This document shows positions 1 through 13,200 of a stretch of 64,000 bases of DNA, piece after piece (positions within the stretch are counted from its first letter, which is position 1; each line of letters starts with the position of its first letter). The stretch is from contig NW_021163301.1 of NCBI RefSeq assembly GCF_004324835.1, positions 62,001 to 126,000 on the forward strand, read 5' to 3'. Made by a program: the position numbers and the translations under genes. The notes under the pieces were generated by a model. That model was given only the letters and a program-made list of their open reading frames with translations, had not been told where the DNA came from and did not search any database. Source of the DNA: Dendronephthya gigantea (lineage: Eukaryota; Cnidaria; Anthozoa; Malacalcyonacea; Nephtheidae).

Positions 1-25
1 TGTTTTGCTTTAATTCGTTTACAAG

Positions 26-1542
26 GGATGCTCAACTTAAAAAGCAAGACTGGTTCAAAGGTTTAAATAACCTGCAAAGTTTGTAAGTGTAAAATCTAAT
101 TTCATTCTATAATTGTTACTTCTAAACAAAGAAACACAATGAACAAAGGTGAAAATTTTAGGAAAAAGATGAATAAAAATTATGTAATTAAAAAGCTAAC
201 TTCATTGAAATTCAAAATCTATCTTTTGCGTGAGACAATAATGAAGACCTTCTATAAATAAATTGGAATTGTCGGTGGAAGGATTTGGGTCTAGGACTAT
301 GCTTCAGTATTTTACTTAAAATTATATAAATAAAGCAGCAGTATAGTTGAATTATACGGCAAATGTTATATAAGAAGCCCGATTGAGTAACACGATCCGA
401 AACATGATGAATCTATATATGGTGAATGTGGATGGATGGATCAAATAGAATTGCAGTAATTTAAACAATGTAAAAAGTCGTATACGAGGTTGCAGCTGTA
501 TACATATAACTTCATGCAGGTGTTTTAAAATTTCATTTTTAAGGGACATTTCTTCAAATCAACTAACAAGTTGGCCCAGCAACGTCTTCCTACCTCTAAA
601 AAGCATACAAAACATGTAAGTGTGTCGGGGCTGCGAAGCGCTTTTTAATGGAAAGCATGACAGGTTTTGCTTATCTCTTAATTTCCACCAATGCCAATGG
701 AAACTTTAGTTTCGTGCACGAAACCATATGCCAAAATTGAGTGCTAGTTTCATTTATGCATGTCTTGGGCCGATTGTATACTCTTTTTAAAAACTCAATT
801 TTAAGTAGTTTCGTAGTTAACTAGAAAATACATTACGTTATTTATGATTGATCAATTCTCTCACTAACTATATAGTTAAAGTTAACCGCCTTTTTTCAAT
901 TTTATACTAAAGATTGTTTCAAGTGTCATGCGCCCGATACACATATATACACCCGTTCTTCTAGGTCGATGAGAAACAACAGGTTTAAGGAGTTTCATAA
1001 CAGATTCTTTGAACATTTAGGATCACTGCAGCGGCTGTAAGTTATTTTTTTTATATCAATTTTGTGAAGGACTTGTCTGATTAAGGTTCGTCGCTTTGCG
1101 CGAGAAAATTTGTGTCTGCATATACATTATTCAAGCGATAGTTGATGGAATCAGCATTTAGAAGTCAGTATAGTGCGAAGTTCATCGTAATGAGGACTTA
1201 GTTAATTTTCAGTTGTTTCACTTGTTTGGGTTCCTTTTGACTTAATATATAAAGCCTATATAGCTTAGAGCATTAACACTACTATTTTCCCCCACAAATT
1301 TCTTGCACACGGGAGAGTGGGGCTGTGAGCCATGATTTATTTGGTTGACGTGTTGACAGCTCCGCTGGTAACCATCCAGAAAGCTAGCATCCGAGATGTT
1401 GACATCACCTAAAATATGATCAATACATTGAAATAATATACTTGAGGGTCACAATTTTTTACAGGGACATTTCAACCAATCCTGGTCTAATTATCCTGAA
1501 CTGGGTCGAACTTTTAAAATATTTGAGTAACCTGAAGCATCT
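26..1542 (+). CDS. LRR ectodomain exons of an LGR-type GPCR (5' part outside window)
   Basis: Four short exons with canonical borders each encode about one leucine-rich repeat: 26-82, 544-615, 965-1036 and 1465-1542. All end in a split Leu/Met codon followed by a gtaag donor, and each next exon begins with the single g that completes it, so every junction is phase 2. Exons two and three are exactly 72 nt (24 residues), the fourth 78 nt. Translations show the LRR pattern: DISSNQLTSWPSN..., SMRNNRFKEFHNRFFEHLGS and DISTNPGLIIL...LSNLKHL. One-repeat-per-exon architecture is typical of LGR/glycoprotein-hormone and relaxin receptor genes. The frame runs directly into the 7TM exon at 1984. The first exon is only 57 nt and is either degenerate or has an earlier acceptor. 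The start codon and N-terminus lie before base 1. Confidence 0.8.
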
Positions 1543-1983
1543 GTAAGCATATAAATTATATAAAGATCTGTTAGTTGTTTATGCATGCTTAATGAATGTA
1601 TCCCCCAACAATGCTCCAATCTCCATTTTTAATGTTGAAATGCAGTGGCGGCGTTCAATCTTAAGTGGGTAGAGAGGACATCCCACCACTCCTCACTCGT
1701 CAGTGAGTCAACAAGTTTATCTTCGGGCAGGAAAATGTGGGGTCAGAAATCAATACCAGTTGGAAAAAAAATTTGAGCATAAATCTAGAGACTGGCTTTA
1801 AACGGCCATTTCCCTCTAAACGTGTCAGTCTAAATTAGGAGATGGGCTGATGGGCCAGAGGTGTTAGCCGCAATAACCAGCACTGCTATATGATCTAGGC
1901 TATACCAATTTAACCATTCTAAGTAGAGTTGAACTTTGAAACTTGTTACATACCAGTTAATTTTAGATAATGGTCATTTTTAG

Positions 1984-3094
1984 GACGACAGATCGATTCA
2001 CAGATTGCTGTTTTGTGGAGGCAATCTTGTCGGATGCAGAATGCGTTGCTCCAGCTGATAGTCTTGCCAGTTGTGAGGAAATGATAAAATATCCGGCGCT
2101 CATAGTTCTAATGTGGTTCTTGGTTGTTCTAACGATCGGAGGGAATATTTTTGCCCTCCTCATGCGGTTGGTGAAGGACGATCAAAACAGAGTACAAAAT
2201 ATGTTCATTTGCAGTCTTAGTTTCAGCGACATGCTCATGGGGGTGTACTTAGCAGGAATAATCAACCAGCAGATTGCGACAAAAGGTGAATACTACAAGC
2301 ATGATTACAGCTGGCGCTCAGGCATCTTGTGTAAGATATTTGGTATAATATCCGTCATATCAAGCGAGGTCTCGGTCTTCACCCTGGTCTTCATTGCCTA
2401 CGACAGATTCTTGCACATCGTTCACGCTATGGAATTCAGAAAGATCGGTTATCGCACTGCGGTCTTTCTGTTGTTCAGTACCTGGGCCTGCTGCACTGTT
2501 ATCGCCGTCCTTCCCGCGATGATCGATTCGTACTTTTACGACAACCTACGCAGAGAGGGTTTCTACGGGACCAACAGCATCTGTATGCCGCTTCAACTCC
2601 CCGGTGAAGACACAATAGCATGGGAATATTGCCTCGCGGTGTTCGGAGCACTGAATTTCATTGCTGCAATCTACCTCATCGTATCCTACTGCCAAATGTT
2701 CTACTCATCTTATTCCTCAGCGAAAGAATCAAAGAACAACACCCGTCTTGGTGTGCACACGACCATGGCAAAACGATTTGCAGCCGTCGTATTTACCGAC
2801 GTTTGCTGCTGGGTTCCAATCGCAATGTTGTTACTCTTATCCCTCGTTCGGGCAATCAACGACGGAGGCAACGAGTTGTACATGTGGTTTTCGATTTGCG
2901 TCATACCAATCAATTCAGCCATCAATCCTATCCTGTATACCCTCAGCACACCGTTGTTCTGGGAGAAAGTGAAGGCAACCATCAAGAAAATGCTATTCTG
3001 CCTATCACAAGGTTTGACCAGAGTTAATTCCGCAAATGTTTATTGTACATTAGTTTGTATCCTTGGCTCAATACTGCATATTTTTCTATCGTAG
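1984..3094 (+). CDS. 7TM exon of LRR-containing GPCR (LGR/relaxin-receptor-like)
   Basis: Class A GPCR transmembrane domain in one exon, the last of the LRR gene that starts upstream. The acceptor is tttttag at 1977-1983, and the first base completes the split Leu codon of the LRR exon ending at 1542, so an upstream in-frame ATG at 1970 is probably intronic and not the real start. A Cys-rich LRR-to-TM hinge (TDCCF...ECV...SC) precedes TM1 (GGNIFALLMR). The TM2 region reads SLSFSDMLMGVYL; TM3 begins with Cys in GILCKIFG and ends with DRF in place of DRY; TM6 has DVCCWVPI; TM7 has NSAINPILYTL, an intact NPxxY. The overall pattern resembles RXFP1/2 and other LGRs, which couple to G proteins at the plasma membrane. 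The ligand is unknown. The stop is at 3092-3094; a further 3' splice is possible but not seen. Confidence 0.88.
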
Positions 3095-4257
3095 ATCGTC
3101 GAAACGTTGGCAAATCTGTTGGTAGTGATAACCCAAAGTTGATCACGAAAATCAAACGGGACAAAAAGGCCTAAACAACATTTTAAGCCGGGCATCTTAG
3201 TTTAGGACAGTGTATATCACTGTAATAGGCTTGATATTCTGGAAGAAGACTTAGAAACAAGTTGTATACTAAATGCTGAAATTGGCTGCCATTTCATCTC
3301 GAAGCATATTTTTAGATTTTACACTAATCGAGAAATTGTATCCTGCATGCATTTAAAAATGAAGCAGAAAAAACGTATAAAGCTAATACCTTATCAGTAA
3401 ACGCATCACGCACCTTAGTCTTCACATGATTTTAAACGTATATATAACATTAAACAATTTATTCTAAAATGTAAAATTAAAGATAGCATGGGAAACAGTG
3501 ATAGCGATGCCTGGCATATAACGGTTATGTAATCATCAAATAAAAAATCGTCATATGCACAAATCATGTTAATGCTATTATTTTCTGCCACCTTATTTTC
3601 CCCCCATTACACTCCTGCTGACCGTTTGCAAATGCGAAGAAATTCATAAATGGTTTTGATTCTACTGAAGAGAACATGACAGATGGTTGTGGAGTTCAAA
3701 TACTCTTCATCACAGATGTCGTTTAAGATCGGAATACCACGTTAGCATCAACTAAAATTTGTATTAAAGATCGTATATTCGTTTTTTAGGTCGTTTTGCC
3801 GGTTTTTGAAGAAAAACAGTACTTTTTTTAACTGGTTTTATCTTAGATATCCTGAAATGATATTTTAGGGAAAAACCATTTAGAAAAAAACTCGTTTAAA
3901 AGGAATTGTTTTGGCCTTGGACATCGTGAATGAGTGAACATCCGCCCATTAGCACGCTCCCCAATTTCTCCTCATAATCTATATGGTCACTCACCACTCA
4001 CCATTGAACTGTAAACAAACGATTACATACAGTTCAATGTCACTCACACGTGTGACCAAAAGTGCTAGTAAAATTTAGCGATTTTTGATCGCGTATTTTC
4101 CACGACGGAAAATACGCGTAAAATTCGTCGATTTTTAAACTCTGATTTTCGGTTCTTGCACATGTGGGAGATTTTTTGACAACGTTTTACAACGTATAGT
4201 TTCGCTTATCTCATAGCGATATTATAATTCACAGTCATTGCGCTGTGATTTCTCTTC
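3095..4257. other. Intergenic region with small inverted repeats
   Basis: This stretch lies between the LRR-GPCR stop and the SNAPC4 start and has no supportable gene. A candidate AATAAA for the GPCR lies near 3539-3544. Two small hairpins sit in the presumed SNAPC4 promoter: one near 4002-4044 (arms attgaactgta / tacagttcaat) and one near 4091-4118 (gcgtattttcc / ggaaaatacgc). Their role is unknown. Confidence 0.5.
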
Positions 4258-7200
4258 ATGGAAGAAGCACAAGATGCAGACATAAATGGTATTGACAGGG
4301 AAAGTTTAGTCAAGGAGATAGAGTTAATTCGGCAAACGCTTGGGGGCGCATCGACTCGAGCAGGCACTAATAGCGAGTTTGCAAGTTATGAGGTGCGCGA
4401 CAACCAGGGGGATTCCGACGAAGACGAACTAGGTACAAAAGTAAAGTTTTGTGTGTTAAACTTCGTTCTGCGCATTCACAACCTTTATTAATATACTCCA
4501 GTCCGATGTAATAATAGTACACAATGAAAGTACACCACAATTCTCCATGATGTTTTTGAACTATATATAATAAAAATAATAAAATACCATACGATACATG
4601 ATACATCAGCCAGGTTACTAGTTATGGTGATGAGTTCGGTTGTTTTCGGTTGGTTTCGGGGAAATTGATTTTATTATCATATGTATCTAAAATTTTGGAT
4701 TTGGGTAAAATGCTTCATAAGCATATATGACTTTTACTATTACTATTATGTTACCCAGAAGGCCAAAATTAAGTCATCCTTAATATTAATATTCAGTGGC
4801 CAGTTGTAAGCTATTGGCATTATTCCATTTAACATGCCTTCCAAGATAGACCAGGATGTAGCATGGTGGCTGCTTTAAATAACTTGTCATTAAATTTGGT
4901 TCAGCAGCTGCCTAATTAAGATATACAAGAAGAAATTGACACTTCCTTTTAAGGGCCAGGAAAGTTAGTATGCCATGATAAAAACTATTAGGTCCAGAAT
5001 GTAAGATGTGTTCTTTTATGTTTTCAGCAGTTGCTAGATTACATTTGAAAACAGCTTGTTTATCTTTTTCATAGAAATTATCAAATCACAGGAATACATA
5101 GAAACTTCTGAAGAAACATATCAATCACAGGTAATTAAATGCATCATTAAAGGATAAGGCAATAAAAATGATCTTCGTCTATTTTAAAAGAATGTCATGA
5201 ATATTTACAAAATTTGTTTAAGGATTTTTGTTAACTTTATTACATCTTAAGATATTTTCAAATGAGAAAATCTTCCATCTGCCATTTTGGATATGCATAT
5301 TCTTGGCCGGATATGCATAACGTCATAAGCTGGGTGAAAATTCATTTTGTAACTTAAAGTTAACAATTCAGTGAAGTGATAGTTTCATGGTATTACAATT
5401 GCACATACATGCAAATTATAGCATTTAAATTGTCAGAGTTTTAAACTTAAAAGGGTAAACATGTAGTGATTAACAAGTAGTGGTTTTTATGAAATGTCAA
5501 CCCTGCTTTTGACGTCACATAATTAGATCTCATTATAAAACAAGATGGCAGATATATCTCGATATCCGATGATCCCCAATATCTTGCGAAGTAAGGAAGA
5601 TAAACAAATTTTGTAAAAATTAAGACTCTTAAGAAGCGTAATTGAATTTCTTTTTCGATAAAACAGAAATAATATTTATTGCCTATATAAGTGTATAATT
5701 TATATAATTCTGAAAATTCACTCCAGTCATTTATGCTAAATTTCTTTCTTAGCTTTTCCCTGTTGAAGTTATTTCATCTGAAAGTGAAGATGAGACTCTC
5801 AAAAGTACAACAAAGATCTACAAGACTGCAATCACTATTTCAGATGATTCTGACTTATCTGCAGATGAATACACTTGTTATGAGGTCTCTACAATAGTAC
5901 CACTCAATGATTCAGTGGACGAATCTGAACATTACCTTAGTTCTGTACCTGAGAACTCACATTCCATCTCGGAAAATGTCCATGCTAGCAGAGCTCATAA
6001 TATTCCAAGCATACAAATATCGCCAAATCCTGAACAATCTAATCCGTTTCTTGAGGAACAAAATAGTGGTGACTATCATTTGACTGAACTTCAGCCGGCT
6101 AAGGATGGCTGTCAATCTTCAGGGATTTTTCAGAGCCGTTTGGCATTTCTTCATCATGATTATGGAAATAGTCAGTCTTCTTTAGTCAGTTCAAAAGAAG
6201 CAGAAAATCTTGATAATGTTGGTGATGGTGCAAAAGAAATACATGTTTTAAGTGATGAGGAAGACTGTGAAGTGTTAAATGAACAACAACGATGTTTGAA
6301 CCTGAATAGAAAGTATCAGGTATGTCACACAATACTGTTACGAGAGGTTAGCCCCCTTTTTTGGGGAATGTTTTGCATTAACCTGAATAAGACATGAAGT
6401 CATTGTGGGCATCTAGAGAAGAAGTCAATGTAGCATAAATTTTGCCAATAATTGTTTTACCTTATTCAATTATCTGTCAACCTGCCAATTGCTCTGCAAA
6501 CTTTAATTATCTTGGTCAGAACATTAAGGCTATGCAATGCATTTGTGATTTTGAGACCAGGGCAGCCATGTGCATTTTAAGGTCATGACATATGTATGAG
6601 TTGCAAATTACGATATTTAATAGTTTGTTGCAATAAGTACAGTTTGTGGTGGATAAATCGACAAGTTTGATCATTGTTCTCTAATTTCAGACAATTATTG
6701 AAGCACAACTCAGGAAAATTGAGAAATTACTTGCAGAAAACAGAGAGAAACAAGTAAGTGAAATGATCTATGGTAACTGCTACACTTGAAATTAGATATT
6801 TAAAGATAATGGAAATTCTTATAAAATTTGCAGCTGACATGTTTTATAGTTAAATTTTGTCCTAAGCCAAGGTGTTTTGTAAACAAAAATTTTCTCAGAG
6901 AATGTTTTAAAAAAAGAAAAAAATTCTCTGTTTGATTTTCTGTTTATCCTCAAGACCATGCTCTTTATGCTACAGTGACAAATCATAGTGTATAAGACAT
7001 AAAAAATTGTAGCCAAATATTTGGAAATATTTGGAGTGTAAAATTAGACTGGGGCCCTGGGCAACGAAATTTATTATGAAAAATTGTGTTTTACATGTAA
7101 GAATATCTAGCATCAAATGTGGTATAACAACTGCCTAAAATAGACAAAAACACTTCTCAACGTTTCGACCCGAGGGCCTTCATCAGGAGAGTTAGTATCA

Positions 7201-10200
7201 TTTTTGATGCTAAGCTGTTTACTACGCTGCTCCCTGGTTATATTGGAATGTAAGAATATCATTTTATTTTCACTAAATTATCCGGATCTTTACAGTATTT
7301 TATTACACAAGATGACACTCCGGCTCTCTGAAATATTCTGGTTCCATCTGATAAAACCGTTTCGTAGATTTACTCTATATTGCAATCAGCTCATTTTAGA
7401 TCTGGCATTTTAGGTTGGATTGGATCGGATGTCTTCTTCCTCATCAGCAAAAGCAGAAGAAACCGAACATAGCCATAGGAGTCTTTCCTCATATGCAAAG
7501 CCATATTTTAGAACACGCAAAGAGGTGATTATTGTTGTTGAACAGTATATATCAAATGGGCGAAGGCCTGTTTATATGCACCTTTATATACCACCATGCT
7601 GTTATATAGTCACCCGGCTAACGAAGTCACCGGTCTTGCGGAAACAAACAACTGAAACAAGAACTGTTCATGCATACATGGCATGCATTAGCTGGGTGGT
7701 CCTATCGCCAACTTGTACTGAGGTTTCGGAATGGACATAAAAATATCTTTTTTGTTTGAACACAAAAAATATCTAATTTTTTGTTAAGCTCTTGCCATAT
7801 GATGTATCACAAATTTTAAGTGAATTAAGTCGTTGCATAACTGTATTTTAATTCGTCACTCAACACTGTAGGAAGGCTATAAATAGGAACTATGACGTCA
7901 GTTGCAAGTGCTTGATAATTTTTTTCACGACATCTTTAACCTTGTTTCCAAGAAATTTGCTCCACTGTTGCGAAATATTGGGTGCAGAGCGAATACCATG
8001 AGGATGAGGCTGCTGCATGTACACATCTTCCACTTATGCAACTAGAGGTGGTTTGCTTTTTGGCATTCGCTTTGCATTACCTGATATCAATCTGGATCTT
8101 CTGAAGGTGTAAGGGCTTGTTTCCAGTCAGGAAAATCATCCTCCGGGCCGGATCGTACAGTATGGTTTCTTTCCTTAAGACAATTAGTTTTTGCTGAGAA
8201 CACAAGGATGAAAGAAACTTGTCTGTCCAATACGGTTCGGAGGATAGTTTTCCTGGCTGGAAACCAGCCTGAACAAACACGGAAATTAAATTGCAAGAAT
8301 GGTAAAATGAATATGTGTTATTTTGTGTAGTGTCCTGAGGACAATGAAGATACCAAACTTCGAAAGAGTGTTGGTCAGCCGCATACATTTCAAACACCAC
8401 CAAGACTATGTAATTGCTAAATTGTTACTAACCTTTCCCTTGCTCTAAAGACCGACTTATCAAATGATGGTTTCGTTCATGTTTCCAGGGTCACAGGAGG
8501 ATAAAATTTTGCTGTCGGATGCTGTGAAGTCAGAGATATTACAGACCAAACAAATGCCTTTGTTAAGGAGGTACGGTTACCGTTAAAATTATCCCGAAAT
8601 TACGTCACAGGGTTGAGGATTAGAGTCCAGCATTAAGATATATTCAACTACATGATGTGCTGCATGAAAATATTGTAAAGTGATTTAGATATTGCAAGTT
8701 TTTATCTGTATTTAACAATAAATTTAGGAACTGAAGATGATGATAAAGTAAGAAAATTATAGTGCCGTCCCCCGATTTATAGTTACTCAACCCTCTCTGT
8801 AAAATCCTTTACTAGCTGATAGTTTTAGCACATATAGAATTAAAGTAATTCCGAAAAATGAAAGCATAATACAAATTTTATTCTGTGTATTTCGAATCAA
8901 GATCGATTCATTTTCAGCAGAATGGTTTACGTTTACAAGATTTGCGTAACTTTGCGTAAGATTTGTACACGCTTTAAAGTTACGCCAATCTTTTAAACGT
9001 AAACCATTCTGCTGAAGATGAACCGATCTTGATTCGAAATATACAGAAGAAAATTTGTATTATGCTTTCATTTTTCGGAATTATATTAATTCCACTCTGT
9101 AAAGCCCCGCAAATTAACCCGGGTAAAGTGTAGGCATACTTAACCCAGGTTAGTTTCAACCCTGCTTTGAAGGTGGGTTCGCCCTGGATCGAACCCGGGT
9201 TAACACTGGTGTAAACAAACCCAGGGTTCGACCCGCGTGACCGATTACTGATACAGGGTCACAAACTAACGTGACCAAATCGTGTATATGTTTTGAGCGA
9301 AACAGATTCTCTATTAATAAATTTAGCTGTCGATTGGTGGGCCGAGATAATTATCATTCATTAATTTCGTCGGTCAAAATAACTGGCAGGGTATAAATTT
9401 ATGACCGGTCGACAAGCATTTCCGACCATTGGTCATTGTCCGTTGATTGGCTGTTAGGTCCAATGTTGATGGATTCTTTCGGAAAATGCCGCAATTATTT
9501 GAACTCACTAAGACTTCTGATGTTTTAAATAGGCTTGAAGTCATCACTCCGAAATTATTAAAAACGAAAGAAGATCAAAAAGAGATTGAAGATCTAAGAA
9601 ATGAAATAGAGCGCCTGAAGTACGTATTTGTACATTTCTTTCAAAGCTGTCATACAAAACCTCGAACGTCTTTCTTTTGTCGGGATCTAGAGCTCTTTCT
9701 ATTGTTGACTTGGTACAAGATTTCACTGACACTATTGACTTCTGCGATATCTCAAATAAAGTGGTATGTTTATCTTGTGACAACGCAGCTCAATTTCTGT
9801 ATACTGTAGACACCATATATGACATATACATTGACATTTGATATATTATATGATGTCCATATACATTGACATTTGATTTATTATATGACATTACATTGAC
9901 ATTTGATATATTATATGACATATACATTGACATTTGATTTATTATATGACATTACATTGACATTTGATATATTGTGTGACATATACATTGACATTTGATA
10001 TACTATATGACATATACATTGACATTTGATATACTATATGACATATACATTGACATTTGATATATTGTGTGACATATACATTGACATTTGATATATTATA
10101 TGACATATACATTGACATTTGATATATTGTGTGACATATACATTGACATTGATATATTATATGACATATACATTGACATTTGATATATTGTGTGACATAT

Positions 10201-13200
10201 ACATTGACATTTGATATATTATATGACATATACATTGACATTTGATATATTGTGTGACATATACATTGACATTTGATATTTATATGACATATACATTGAC
10301 ATTTGATATATTGTGTGACATATACATTGACATTTGATATATATATGACATATACATTGACATTTGATATATTGTGTGACATATACATTGACATTTGATA
10401 TTTATATGACATATACATTGACATTTGATATATTGTGTGACATATACATTGACATTTGATATATTATATGACATATGCATTGACATTTGATATATTGTGT
10501 GACATATACATTGACATTTGATATATTATATGACATATACATTGACATTTGATATATTATATGACATATACATTGACATTTGATATATTGTGTGACATAT
10601 ACATTGACATTTGTTATATTATATGACATATACATCCGGTTTCATTGAACAATCCTACTATTTTCAGCTGCCTTTCCGAACACCGCATCAATGCCAAGTG
10701 TTTTGGTATAACGAGCTTCACCCTCTCTTAAACAAAGGCAAGTGGGAGAAAGAAGAGGATAAGTTGTTATTGCGATTAGCTGAGGAAAACAGCTGCGGTG
10801 GGAACTGGCACAAAATCGCTACTGAACTCAAGGTATATATGTTTCCCATTCATCTTCCGATGACTAGCGCCTCGTTTTATCGGAACGTTTTCCCCGGAAA
10901 AAGACGTTCATTTCGTTTCTTGCCTTGCAGAAATAATCTCCCTAATAGTACAACAGCGAGCATCATGAATGATTCTATTGTAGTTTTTTATATTGATTTT
11001 AAGAGTAACAGATCTGCAGCACAATGCCTGCATAGATATCAAAGAAGCTTGAATAAGAACTTCTTAAAAAGGTAAATTTATGGTAGAATAATTCAACCAC
11101 TTAATTTGCTGATTAGTCTAAAGCGAAATTTCTCGCTGTTACTGTCTATCGTTTCTCCATAACCTTGGTTGCAAGTCAAGAGTTTGCTTTGGAGTTCGCT
11201 CACTTTCTCTTTAAAGTATAGAAAAGGCGTCATTCGACAGCTTGACTCCATGGAATACTCTCATCGCGATAAACAGGGCCGTAGCTAGACCCGCTTAGTG
11301 GGGGAGTGTATATTCATATATTCATGTTTATATACCGTAGGAACAATACCGTACAAAAGAAATCAATGGGGCATAAGATGAGTATATGAATATACACCCC
11401 CCCCCCCCAATTAAGCTTCTAGCTACGGCCCTGGCGATAAAGTATTTTCCGCCCGGTCCAATGGCGTGCTGAAGTTTGATTAATTAATGCCTGCTTTTGA
11501 TCGCATTTAATTTTTGCGGTTTTATAGCAAGTGGGAGCCAGAAGACGATAAGAAATTGGTCGAAGCTGTTAACGCGTGTGGAGTTGGTCCTTGGGAGAAA
11601 GGTAATGTGCCATGCAATATATGATTTACATTTAAGGGTTTCGAGGGTGGTACAACAAGATGCACAAGCCACAAGAGTAGCTTTAGAACAATCTAATTAG
11701 TTAAAGAACTAAAGTATGATGTACCCATATCATCAGCTCATCGGCTTAAAAATAGAAACATTGGTAATTATACTAGCCTATATCCGTAATTATTTGCAAT
11801 ATTTGTAAGCAACAGTAGATCGTATTTTTTCTTCTAGTGTCCAGTTTTCTTGATGGTCGTACTGGTCCTCAATGCATGCATCGCTATATTAAATCTCTTG
11901 ATCCTGAGATCAAGAAGGGAAAGTGGGAAAAAGAGGAGGATGACGTAAGTGGGAGATCAAATCCTGTTCGCATGCAAACACATGATATTTGGAATAAACT
12001 GATTTGCTACGTCTTGTGAGGTGTTGGCTTGGAATGCTTTAGAAACTACTCTTCCAAGAACCTCCATATTTCATGGTTTTCCGCAGGCTACCCTGCGGGA
12101 AGAGCTGTTTTAGCGAAACCCAGGTTCTGTTAACAGTGGACGAACAATAGCCGCGTTTGCCTTCAACCCCATCTTTCCCCCCCCCCTTTCTCTCTCTCTT
12201 CTTTTTATTGTTTCCTAAACGAAATATTACGATTAGGGCGATGCGATCGAGCATGTAACATACAGTTTTCCCTCACACCGTATACACGCAATACTGATCT
12301 AGACGACATGTTAAGTACGATTCAATGCTAAATGAGGGTCGGGGAATTGGGCATCTGTTTCAACACATTTGAATATTGCAGCCAAGGCATTCCTTGTTGA
12401 TTCGTAAGTCCTCCCGCGTGTAGACTAATGTCTTGCAGTTTGTTTTAAGTTGATTAACTAGTCAGGAGTTGCGTCGGTACAATATTTACCAGTACCGGTG
12501 GGGTCCGAATCATTACGAAACACAAACGTGTTTTTTTAACAATGATATTTCTCCATTTTCTTCAGTTGCTACGTAAAGGAGTGGAGCTATATGGTTTTAA
12601 CTGGTTCAAGTTTAAAAGTTTGCTACCAAGAAGGACAGATTCTCAAGTCCGGGAAAGGTCCGTCTTTTATTTCTCAATCTCATTTTTCGTCACTTGTAAA
12701 TTTCCATTTGTTTCCGCATTCATCCAATGCCTTTTCAATACTTATTTTCCTATATGCCTTTTCAGATGGCAGGATGTTCTTGATCCCAATCTCCGTAAAG
12801 GCGCGTTCAGTAAAGAAGAAGACGAGAGATTAATTAAAGTTGTTGGAGAACAGAGCGTCGGTGAGTAATCTTCCATTGTACACTTCGAGACTGATACGGC
12901 CTGATCATCTATTTCCTGACCCCAACAGTCCCGTGAAAGCCACAAGAATTCAGCTAAATCCCCAAGAATCCTATGAAAACCTCATCCAACCAAGATCCTT
13001 ACCACTAATTCTTACGAAATACGGGACACACTGAAAACTCTCTTACAAAACCGATTGGATTTTTAGGGCCTGTTTACATGAGCCCGGTTACCCGAGATTC
13101 AACGAAGCGTGAGATGATTTTGAGGTATTGAAATAAGCAAATAACATGATCCTGACAGTCGTATAATCACCACAACAATAGCATGTGCTTGTTTGGTGTC

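Noticed and set aside
1970-1983. ATG at 1970 as the start of a stand-alone GPCR
   Set aside because: It lies in the polypyrimidine/acceptor sequence of an exon whose phase matches the upstream LRR exons.
8077-8403. 108-codon minus-strand frame in a SNAPC4 intron
   Set aside because: It spans the arms of a foldback element and has no recognisable domain.
9942-10635. Long minus-strand open frames of up to 160 codons
   Set aside because: They lie wholly in the 31-bp minisatellite and repeat the same Met/Tyr/Ile/Cys words; the unit simply lacks stops.
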